From Bacteroidota bacterium (GTDB lineage Bacteria; Bacteroidota; Ignavibacteria; Kapaibacteriales; UBA2268): a stretch of DNA of 64,000 nt. Numbering within the stretch: the first letter of the stretch is position 1; each line of letters opens with the position of its first letter. A program made the translations under genes and the position numbers. The notes below the pieces were generated by a model. It was not told the origin of the DNA. It searched no databases and was given only the letters and a program-made list of their open reading frames with translations. The stretch spans positions 1-64,000 of the forward strand of contig SCSM01000023.1 of the NCBI GenBank assembly GCA_004322215.1. The letters run 5' to 3'. Shown piece after piece: positions 53,961 to 61,908 of the stretch.

Positions 53961-55151
53961 ATGCGTTTTTTTTCTTTAGATAATATAATTACAACCGGAG
54001 TAATTTTACTTATTCTTAAATTTTTCTTTGTTATTTTCCAGATAGATTTCCTGAATCAATTAAATAACCAAATACAGGATTTTCAAATTAATGATATTGT
54101 GTTTTCACGGCTTATTGATAGAAAAGCTGTACAGATGGATACTAATATTATTATAGTAAATATAAGCGATCTGAAAAGAAATAAGATAGCTGAACAGATT
54201 AATATCATTAACCGGTTTAAACCTAAGACAATTGGAGTTGACGTTCTATTTTCTAAGGAAAAAGGTGAAGACATGGATAGACCTCTTGCCGATGCTTTAT
54301 CAAAAGTTAATAATCTCGTACTCGTAAACCGGCTTGTTAATGATAATGAACAAATAAAACTTGTAAAATCAATACCTTTGTTTTCTCAATATGCTCATTC
54401 TGGTTTTGCTAATTTCATTGACGAGGAAGATTTCAGAACTGTAAGGAAATTCAGCTCAAAAGAATTTGTTGACAAAGACCTGGTCATGGCTTTTAGCACC
54501 AAAATTGCCGAATTATATAATCCGGGAGCAGTGAACAAATTGTTTGAACGTAATAATGAGTCTGAAATTATTTATTTTGAGAGGAATTTGAATAAATACA
54601 GGGTAATCGATTGTGACGAAGTATTCAGGAAAAAGGATAACCTTGATTTTGTCAGAGGCAAAATTATTCTTTTTGGATTTTTGGGACCCGATATTAAAAC
54701 GCTTAGCACGGAGGATAATTTCTACACTCCCATGAATCCGAATTATATAGGGAAATCTTATCCTGACATGTATGGAGTTGTTATTCATGCAAATATTATT
54801 TCAATGATACTGAATGGAAAGTATATTAATGCGATGTCTGATAAATTAATTATTGTTTTAACTATTATCTTAACTTATCTGACTATGGCATTTTTTACTT
54901 ATCTCAGATTTAATCATGAAGAAGCGTATGAAAGCTTAAGTCTTGTATTTATATTTCTCGAAATGGGATTGTTTTTAACGGTAATGTTTACATTATTGTA
55001 TTATTTCAATTATTATCTGAACTTAAAAAATATGTTCTTTGTTCTTGCGGTTTCTGAAATGGTGTCAGAATCCTATTTCGGGTCAATAAAGCCGTTAACC
55101 AAAAGATTTTTCAGCAGAATCGGAAATAAATTGAAAATAAGTAAACCATGA
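53961..55151 (+). CDS. stand-alone CHASE2-domain membrane protein 1, 396 aa
   Basis: One N-terminal helix (~10-28), then an extracytoplasmic CHASE2 domain (~35-285): IIIVNISDLKRN, RFKPKTIGVDVLFSKEK, GKIILFGFLGPD, PDMYGVVIHANIISMIL. Three C-terminal membrane helices follow (~292-375). CHASE2 normally senses signals for a fused cyclase, kinase or c-di-GMP domain; here nothing follows the last helix but a short basic tail (TKRFFSRIGNKLKISKP). It heads a co-directional cluster with a second CHASE2 gene and four FecR-like genes. Confidence 0.88.
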   Translation: MRFFSLDNIITTGVILLILKFFFVIFQIDFLNQLNNQIQDFQINDIVFSRLIDRKAVQMDTNIIIVNISDLKRNKIAEQINIINRFKPKTIGVDVLFSKEKGEDMDRPLADALSKVNNLVLVNRLVNDNEQIKLVKSIPLFSQYAHSGFANFIDEEDFRTVRKFSSKEFVDKDLVMAFSTKIAELYNPGAVNKLFERNNESEIIYFERNLNKYRVIDCDEVFRKKDNLDFVRGKIILFGFLGPDIKTLSTEDNFYTPMNPNYIGKSYPDMYGVVIHANIISMILNGKYINAMSDKLIIVLTIILTYLTMAFFTYLRFNHEEAYESLSLVFIFLEMGLFLTVMFTLLYYFNYYLNLKNMFFVLAVSEMVSESYFGSIKPLTKRFFSRIGNKLKISKP

Positions 55152-55189
55152 ATTTGATTTTATTTATATTAAAGTTAATTTAATATTAC

Positions 55190-56434
55190 ATGAATAAAAT
55201 AAAAAAATATATTGACTCTGATTCATTTTTTAGTACGTTGTTCGTTTTTCTGGCACTAGTCGTTTTGCCCTTATTATTGAGTTTTAATTTTTTCGTGCCA
55301 TTGAAAAATGCTTTCTATGATTTTGCAATGACAGACATCAACTATGCAAAACTGCGTTCTCCTGAAAAAGAACTTGCGGACACTAACATTGTATTGATAG
55401 ACATTAGCGGAATTTCAAATTCAGGACTGGCTGATTTAATAAATATAATCAACAGTAATTCCCCGAGAGTAATTGGTATTGATAAAGAATTAGTCCCGGA
55501 TGAAGATTCTTCAGCAAATGTTAATTTACACAAAGCTTTGAATAATGTCAACCGGCTCGTTCTAAGTAATAAACTTATTTATAATAAAAAAACCGGGCAA
55601 TTCGATTCAATATCCCAATCCGGCGATTTATTCAGAAACAAATGTATTTTCGGATTTACTAATCAAATTTCAATTTCGGATAAAAGCCATGAAACAGTCA
55701 GGTCATTCATAACTTACACTAAAGTGAGTCTCAGAGCAATAAATTCAGTTAATCAGGATACAATTGTTCATCCTTTCCCGGTTGAGGTAGTCCTCTTGTT
55801 TGACCCCGAAAAAGTTCAAAAATTATATGAACGGAACAATGAAGAAGAGATAATAAATTTCAGGGGTTATTTTAACAAATACTTTTTCATTGCCGGTGAA
55901 CAGGTCTTGAACCGTGAATTTAATCCAAATCTTTTCGCCGGGAAAATCTTACTTCTTAGTTATTTCGACCCGTTTAATTCGAGTCCTTTGTTTGGGTATA
56001 AATATTACTCTCCACTGGATTCAAATTATACAGGCAAATCATTTCCCGATATGTATGGTATTGAGATTCATGCTAATGTTATATCTATGATTATTAATGA
56101 AAATTATTTTAATATTGTACCGTCTTGGTTAGCTATTGTATTTGCTTTTATATTGTGTTACTTTATGATTGCTGCATACAAATACATTGACGAAAAATAT
56201 CAGACTTGGTATGAATTATTATCACTTGTGATATTTGTAGTCATTTCACTTTTGCTCCTGGCAGCAAACTATTATTCATATCATCTCCTGAGATTGGATT
56301 TAAACCTTAATTTCACATTGTTTGCCATTATACTCGCTTCACCAATATATGAAGCATATACAAAATCTATTAAACCTCTAACAAGAAGGATTTTTAAATT
56401 AAAAAACAGAGGTGATTATGAAATTAATTCATAA
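55190..56434 (+). CDS. stand-alone CHASE2-domain membrane protein 2, 414 aa
   Basis: Same layout as the preceding gene: N-terminal helix, CHASE2 domain (~45-300; IVLIDISGISNSG, PRVIGIDKELV, GKILLLSYFDPF, PDMYGIEIHANVISMII) and three C-terminal helices, ending in a short tail without an output domain. Clear tandem paralogue of gene 1, 38 bases downstream. Its stop overlaps the start of the first FecR-like gene, so translation is coupled. Confidence 0.88.
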   Translation: MNKIKKYIDSDSFFSTLFVFLALVVLPLLLSFNFFVPLKNAFYDFAMTDINYAKLRSPEKELADTNIVLIDISGISNSGLADLINIINSNSPRVIGIDKELVPDEDSSANVNLHKALNNVNRLVLSNKLIYNKKTGQFDSISQSGDLFRNKCIFGFTNQISISDKSHETVRSFITYTKVSLRAINSVNQDTIVHPFPVEVVLLFDPEKVQKLYERNNEEEIINFRGYFNKYFFIAGEQVLNREFNPNLFAGKILLLSYFDPFNSSPLFGYKYYSPLDSNYTGKSFPDMYGIEIHANVISMIINENYFNIVPSWLAIVFAFILCYFMIAAYKYIDEKYQTWYELLSLVIFVVISLLLLAANYYSYHLLRLDLNLNFTLFAIILASPIYEAYTKSIKPLTRRIFKLKNRGDYEINS

Positions 56435-57386
56435 ATTTTTGTTCACAATACTTATCTTTTCTTTTTTTATATATTCGACAATTGCCCAAAGTATTGAATT
56501 CAGAATATTGGCTGCCAAGGGTGTCGTCATGGTCCAAAAAAACGGGAGAGGTAATTGGGAAAAAATATTTACAGGGGGACAAATTAATACTAACGATAAG
56601 ATTAAACTGTCTCCTGGCGCATATTTAGGATTAGTACATACCAAAGGTAAAACCTTAGAGATTAAAAAGGATGGAATTTATTCAGTTACTCAGCTTTCGA
56701 AACAGGTAACAGGAATGAAAACCACTATGTCGGGACAATTGGCAAATCTGATTATTACCGAAGTAGGAGCTTCTTCGGGATTATTGTCCAACAATGGTAA
56801 TAAGAATCAGAGTCAGTCGGGTGTAGTCGAACGCCGGCTCGATACTGAGAGCATTTCATACGATAAAAAAAATGTTCCCGATGATAAGATAATAATTAAA
56901 TCTCCTGTTAAAGAACATATTATTGACCAGGAAATTATTTTTGAGTGGAGCAGTTTTAAATCCGAAAATGAATATGAATTTTATCTTACTGACAGGTACG
57001 ACCGGCTTGAGCTTTCAAGGACAACTAAAGATACTTTTATTGTTGTCAATACACAACAGATAAAACTGGAAAAAGGTTATTATTATTTTTGGAGAGTCGT
57101 AGTCAAGCATAAACCCGAATTAAAATCTGATGAGGCATGCTTCATGGTACTGACTGACAATGAAATAAAGCAAATTAACGATTCTCTGAAAATCCTGAAG
57201 GGTGAATTAGGAAATGAGCAATCTGCCCCCTCGATGTTAATGTATGCTGTTTTCTTCGAGAAATACAATTTGATTAATGAAGCGAAATCATCTTATCTCA
57301 GTGCGTTGAAATTTGCACCGGACGTAGATGTTTACAGCCATTTGTATCAAAATTTCTTAAAAAGGCATTATCAGTCGGGATTCTGA
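56418..57386 (+). CDS. FecR-like periplasmic protein 1, 322 aa
   Basis: ATG at 56418 (after GAGGTG) inside the end of the CHASE2 gene; the in-frame GTG at 56412 is part of the ribosome-binding site. Signal peptide to ~24 (STIAQ). Residues ~26-105 are a FecR-like domain (FRILAAKGVVMVQKNG; GAYLGLVHTKGKTLEI). A central Ig/Fn3-like module (IIFEWSSFKSENEYEFYLTD; YYYFWRVVVKH) and a C-terminal TPR-like segment (LMYAVFFEKYNLINEAKSSYLSAL) follow. FecR normally signals to an ECF sigma factor; none is next to it. Probably an envelope partner of the CHASE2 proteins. Confidence 0.8.
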   Translation: MKLIHKFLFTILIFSFFIYSTIAQSIEFRILAAKGVVMVQKNGRGNWEKIFTGGQINTNDKIKLSPGAYLGLVHTKGKTLEIKKDGIYSVTQLSKQVTGMKTTMSGQLANLIITEVGASSGLLSNNGNKNQSQSGVVERRLDTESISYDKKNVPDDKIIIKSPVKEHIIDQEIIFEWSSFKSENEYEFYLTDRYDRLELSRTTKDTFIVVNTQQIKLEKGYYYFWRVVVKHKPELKSDEACFMVLTDNEIKQINDSLKILKGELGNEQSAPSMLMYAVFFEKYNLINEAKSSYLSALKFAPDVDVYSHLYQNFLKRHYQSGF

Positions 57387-57422
57387 TTTTTGTTTATGTT
57401 AAATTAATCATGGAAAACTAAT

Positions 57423-58352
57423 ATGAAAAAAATATTTCTTTTTACTTCGCTATTGTTAATTTTTTGTTTCGGAATTGCACTATCAAAAGAATTTAAGTTT
57501 TGTGTACTTGGTAAGAAGGGAACCGTTCAGGTAAAGACCTCGCATTCTAAGAAAACCGAAGAGGTCAAAACAGGTGATAAATTGTTTTTGAATGACAACC
57601 TTATTATCGGTGATGGTTCTTATATAGGTCTCGTTCACAGCAATGGAAAAACTATTGAAATTAGTAAACCCGGCAGCTACAAAATTTCTGAACTATCCTC
57701 TTCTGCCGAGGGTAGAAAGACTTCTGTCTTTCCCAAACTTGCTGAAATGATTTTTAATAATGTTAGTAAGAAAGGGTCTTTATTAACTGATAAAAGCAAT
57801 AAATCAGAAATGAAAACGGGAGGGTATATCGAAAGGGGAATCGGAGAAGTGAACTTACCAATTGTTTCTCCTCTTAAAAACCATTTTATTAATAGGAATA
57901 TCACACTTTGCTGGAATAGCTACAAAGATAATTCCGAATATGTTTTTAAATTAATGAACAGGTTTAATAAAGTACTATTGACAAAAACCTCGACCGATAC
58001 CTGTATAAGCTTCGATGCAGAATCTTTAAAACTTGAAAAAGGAATTTATTATTTCTGGGTGGTTAATCTGGCTTCAGATACGGATTATAAATCCCATGAA
58101 GCATGTTTCAGGTTGCTTTCGGACAATGAAATTGTAACCATAAACGATACTCTTAAAGAATTAAAAGAAGAAATGGGCGTTGATAATACTGCTGCATCAA
58201 ACATTGTTTATGCATTTTTCTACGAACAGAATAATCTTTATGACGAAGCAGCTAATGCTTACAAGCAGGCAATTAATATGGCCCCCGGTGTTTATGATTA
58301 TGTAGTACTATACGAAGGTTTTTTATCGAGGACAAAATCTTCGGAAAAGTGA
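57423..58352 (+). CDS. FecR-like periplasmic protein 2, 309 aa
   Basis: Signal peptide to ~20 (GIALSK), then a FecR-like domain (FKFCVLGKKGTVQVKT; GSYIGLVHSNGKTIEI), an Ig-like middle (ITLCWNSYKDNSEYVFKLM; GIYYFWVVNL) and a C-terminal TPR-like pair (IVYAFFYEQNNLYDEAANAYKQAI). Paralogue of its neighbours, 36 bases after the first FecR-like gene. No strong Shine-Dalgarno. Confidence 0.8.
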   Translation: MKKIFLFTSLLLIFCFGIALSKEFKFCVLGKKGTVQVKTSHSKKTEEVKTGDKLFLNDNLIIGDGSYIGLVHSNGKTIEISKPGSYKISELSSSAEGRKTSVFPKLAEMIFNNVSKKGSLLTDKSNKSEMKTGGYIERGIGEVNLPIVSPLKNHFINRNITLCWNSYKDNSEYVFKLMNRFNKVLLTKTSTDTCISFDAESLKLEKGIYYFWVVNLASDTDYKSHEACFRLLSDNEIVTINDTLKELKEEMGVDNTAASNIVYAFFYEQNNLYDEAANAYKQAINMAPGVYDYVVLYEGFLSRTKSSEK

Positions 58353-58384
58353 AATTATTTTCTCCGATATAAATAGGATGTATA

Positions 58385-59302
58385 ATGAAATCTTTACTAA
58401 TAATATTGTTTGTTTTATTATGGGTCATTCCGCTCCAATCGCAGAGTTATGAATTCTGTGTTCTCGGGAAATTGGGTAATTGCTATGTTCGGTTATACGG
58501 AAATAAGGAATGGTCAGAATTGAAAACCGGTGACCAGTTAAAGCATAGTGATTTGATTTCCCTGAAAGATAATTCCTACCTTGGACTCGTTCATGCTTCA
58601 GGTAAGACTATGGAGTTGAAGCAAGCAGGGGAATATAAAATTTCGAAATTAGCAGATGACCTTAACGAAAATACTGCCTCCATGCTTCCCAATCTTCTCG
58701 AAGTTATTTTTGGAAAGAAAACAAATCTGAAAGACATTTTGGAATCCAAGCAAAGCAAAAAAGTTTATTCAAAAGGTGCAATCGAGAGAGGAATCGAACT
58801 TGAACAGATTTCGGTTCTTTCCCCAAAGAAAATAATTCTCATATCTGAAGATGTAAATTTGCTTTGGGGCAAGCTCCAATCAGATGATAAATATGAAATT
58901 AAAGTAACAGACAGATTCAATAAAATTATTTTTTCTAAAATAATTCCTGACACATCGATTTCCATCAATCAGAAATTGATTAATTTGGAAAAAGACCAGT
59001 ATTATTTTTGGAGGATTAATCTTCTGGCAAATCCCGAAATCAGGTCTGATGAGGGCTATTTCCTGTTCTTATCGGACAAAAGAATTGCTGAAATAAAAAA
59101 TAATGTTGAACTTATGAAAAAAGAATTGGGAGGCAGGGAAACTTCAGTTTCAAAAATTCTGCTTGCCTATTATTATGAAAACAATCTTCTCGTCAATGAA
59201 GCAGAGAAGGAATTCAGGGAGGCGATTGAACTCTCCCCGGATGTGATTGATTATAAAGATTTATATGATGCATTTAAATTGAGGATGAATATTCAAAGGT
59301 GA
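58385..59302 (+). CDS. FecR-like periplasmic protein 3, 305 aa
   Basis: Signal peptide to ~19 (PLQSQ), FecR-like domain (YEFCVLGKLGNCYVRLYG; NSYLGLVHASGKTMEL), Ig-like middle (DVNLLWGKLQSDDKYEIKV; QYYFWRINLL) and C-terminal TPR-like segment (ILLAYYYENNLLVNEAEKEFREAIELSPDV). Third paralogue, 32 bases after the second; its stop lies six bases before the next ATG. Confidence 0.8.
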   Translation: MKSLLIILFVLLWVIPLQSQSYEFCVLGKLGNCYVRLYGNKEWSELKTGDQLKHSDLISLKDNSYLGLVHASGKTMELKQAGEYKISKLADDLNENTASMLPNLLEVIFGKKTNLKDILESKQSKKVYSKGAIERGIELEQISVLSPKKIILISEDVNLLWGKLQSDDKYEIKVTDRFNKIIFSKIIPDTSISINQKLINLEKDQYYFWRINLLANPEIRSDEGYFLFLSDKRIAEIKNNVELMKKELGGRETSVSKILLAYYYENNLLVNEAEKEFREAIELSPDVIDYKDLYDAFKLRMNIQR

Positions 59303-59307
59303 TTAAT

Positions 59308-60345
59308 ATGAAACTAAATAAATTATTTTTCCTGATATTTTTAATATCATTTTATTATATATCAAATTCACAGGAACCTGAATTCAGGGTACTTGGTAAA
59401 CGCGGAAATGTAGATTTCCAGTCAAAGGGGATGGGATGGTCTGATATCAAGACCGGAGACCAGCTTTTCAAAAATGATAAGATTAAAATCGGAAACGAAT
59501 CCTATCTTGGTCTGGTTCATTCTTCGGGAAAAACTGTGGAAATAAAAAAGGAAGGCACTTATAATATTTCAAAATTATCAAAAGAAATATCAGCTTTCCG
59601 TAGTTCTACTACAAAACGATTTGCTAAATATATTGTAGATGAAATTACTTCCGGGGACGATATGCTTTCGCAAAAGAAATATAAGCGAAGTATGGAGAAT
59701 ACCGGTGCGGTTGAAAGGGCGACAGGGGGAGATATCAGCTATACAGCTACATTTTCGTCTCTTTCCGGGACTGATCTTTCACAATATTCTGCTCTTAATG
59801 ATGCTATTGACTGTGTTATTAAAACAGATAAGAATTATATCAGAATTAAATATCCCAGAACTTCTTATGTCATGGATAATGTTGTAAATTTTGTTTGGTA
59901 CAGGAACAGTACATGTTCGGTATATGAATTTGTAATCACTGACCGAAGCGACAATGTTATTTATTCAACAAAGACATCCGATACTTCACTTCAAATAAAT
60001 TTATCCGAATTAAAACTCTTAAAGGGGACAAATTATTATTGGTTTCTCAAAAGCAATGATTTGAAGTCGGACTCTTATTGCTTCAACTGGCTCAACGATT
60101 ATGATATGAAGCGTTTAAATGATGACATTGAACCGATTCTCGACGAAATGGCTAAAGGAAAAGATGCAGCAAGCTTGATGCTTCTTGCTTCCGTTTATGA
60201 AGATGAGAATATTATGAATAGAGCTCTCGATGCTTATGAGGACGCTCTTAGTATCGAACCCGATGTAGATGGTTACAAGACTTTGTATGCCCGTTATCTA
60301 AGTCGCATCGGATTGGAGGACGAAGCATTAAGATTAGTTAAGTAA
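59308..60345 (+). CDS. FecR-like periplasmic protein 4, 345 aa
   Basis: ATG at 59308 after AAAGGTG; the in-frame GTG at 59299 is in the ribosome-binding site. Signal peptide to ~20 (YISNSQ), FecR-like domain (FRVLGKRGNVDFQSKG; ESYLGLVHSSGKTVEI), an insertion of ~40 residues relative to the paralogues (YTATFSSLSGTDLSQYS), Ig-like middle (VVNFVWYRNSTCSVYEFVI) and TPR-like C-terminus (LMLLASVYEDENIMNRALDAYEDAL). Ends the cluster and overlaps the convergent purD by eight bases. Confidence 0.8.
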   Translation: MKLNKLFFLIFLISFYYISNSQEPEFRVLGKRGNVDFQSKGMGWSDIKTGDQLFKNDKIKIGNESYLGLVHSSGKTVEIKKEGTYNISKLSKEISAFRSSTTKRFAKYIVDEITSGDDMLSQKKYKRSMENTGAVERATGGDISYTATFSSLSGTDLSQYSALNDAIDCVIKTDKNYIRIKYPRTSYVMDNVVNFVWYRNSTCSVYEFVITDRSDNVIYSTKTSDTSLQINLSELKLLKGTNYYWFLKSNDLKSDSYCFNWLNDYDMKRLNDDIEPILDEMAKGKDAASLMLLASVYEDENIMNRALDAYEDALSIEPDVDGYKTLYARYLSRIGLEDEALRLVK

Positions 60346-61612
60346 TTTTTAATGCTTTATTACCAATATCTTTTCTATAAAATTTATTTGCAAAATTGAT
60401 TTTGCCTACAGCATTGTATGCATTATCAATTGCACCTTTTAAGGAATTACTTATACCTGTTACGCCAAGTACTCTACCTCCATCGCTTAGTATTTTCCCG
60501 GTACTTGTTTTTGTACCAGAATGATAAACAATAGCACCTGATTTTTCTGCCTCGTCAATTCCCGTGATTGCATATCCCTTCTCATAACTGTCAGGATATC
60601 CTTCAGAAGCTAATATGACACAACATGCGAATTTTCCGCTCGTTTCCTTCATTGCAGATTTGTCAATTTTCCCAATTGCAGCAGAATAAAGCAATTTCGC
60701 GAGGTCACCTTCGAATAATGAAAGTACGGCTTGTGTTTCCGGGTCTCCAAATCTGGCATTAAATTCCACTACACTGGGTTCTCCATTATCAATCATCAAT
60801 CCTGCATAAAGGCAGCCGATAAACGGAAATCCTTCCGATTGCATTCCTTCAATCGCCGGCTTGAGTATTTTGTCTTCTACTTTTTTTAATATATTTTCAT
60901 TTACAATTGGTGCAGGTGAATATGCTCCCATACCGCCTGTATTCTTGCCTTTGTCTCCATCCAATGCACGTTTATGGTCTTGTGATGAGGGGAGAGTTAT
61001 AAAATCCTTACCATCGCATATTGCTAATATAGAGGATTCCTCTCCTTTAAGAAATTCTTCGATTACAACCTTTTTTCCTGCATCGGAAAATATGCCACCA
61101 AACATGCTTCTTAATGTATCAATTGCTTCATGTAATTCATTTGCAATTATTACGCCTTTACCTGCCGCAAGTCCGTCTGCCTTTATTACAACCGGATAAT
61201 TACATCCGTTTAAATATTTCTCTGCATCTTTTATATTTTCATTATCAAATATTTTGTATTTGGCTGTTGGGATATTATGTCTGAACATGAACTCCTTGGC
61301 AAAACCTTTTGAAGATTCGATGCTTGCAGCCTTTTTTGACGGTCCGAATACTTTAATCCCCGCTTCATTCAAAATATCGGTAATCCCTTCAGCCAATGGT
61401 TGTTCCGGTCCGACTACAACTAAATCAATTTTTTTTGACTTGCAAAAATCAATTACCAATGGATATTCGAGCTTAATATCGGCTTTTGGAGCGTATTGCC
61501 ATATTCCCGGATTCCCGGGATAACTATATAATTCATCAACAGAAGATGATTCTGATAATTTTCTTGCTATTGCATGCTCTCTTCCGCCACTTCCGATTAA
61601 TAATATATTCAT
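60338..61612 (-). CDS. purD: phosphoribosylamine-glycine ligase
   Basis: GAR synthetase of purine biosynthesis: joins glycine to phosphoribosylamine with ATP. The N-terminus NILLIGSGGREHAIARKL is the family signature, followed by VVGPEQPLAEGI, ATP-grasp elements (YPVVIKADGLAAGKGVIIA; VVIEEFLKGEESS), SSQDHKRALDGDKGKNTGGMGAY and VVEFNARFGDPETQ. Length 424 is normal. A single gene here, not in a purine operon. Its last codons overlap the convergent FecR-like gene by eight bases. Confidence 0.97.
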   Translation of the reverse strand: MNILLIGSGGREHAIARKLSESSSVDELYSYPGNPGIWQYAPKADIKLEYPLVIDFCKSKKIDLVVVGPEQPLAEGITDILNEAGIKVFGPSKKAASIESSKGFAKEFMFRHNIPTAKYKIFDNENIKDAEKYLNGCNYPVVIKADGLAAGKGVIIANELHEAIDTLRSMFGGIFSDAGKKVVIEEFLKGEESSILAICDGKDFITLPSSQDHKRALDGDKGKNTGGMGAYSPAPIVNENILKKVEDKILKPAIEGMQSEGFPFIGCLYAGLMIDNGEPSVVEFNARFGDPETQAVLSLFEGDLAKLLYSAAIGKIDKSAMKETSGKFACCVILASEGYPDSYEKGYAITGIDEAEKSGAIVYHSGTKTSTGKILSDGGRVLGVTGISNSLKGAIDNAYNAVGKINFANKFYRKDIGNKALKIT

Positions 61613-61908
61613 TAATGTCCGTAATTGTTAATTATTCCATAATCAAATTTAAAGACAATTGAACCTTTCTCAAAGTTTTAGTCAAAACTAATTTAGGTTA
61701 ATAAATGAATTTTCTTTATACTTTGAATTTTTTTATTTAGATTGAAAATAACAAATAATTAATTCGGTATTTTTTATGTAAATCGAATTAATAAAATACG
61801 TAAAAAAGGGCGAATTCTATTGCCTGGAGATTATATTATTATTATTTTTTTCCTTTAATACTTATTCATTCTTTTGTTGTAACAAATTTTTGCGATTGGT
61901 ACATCAAA

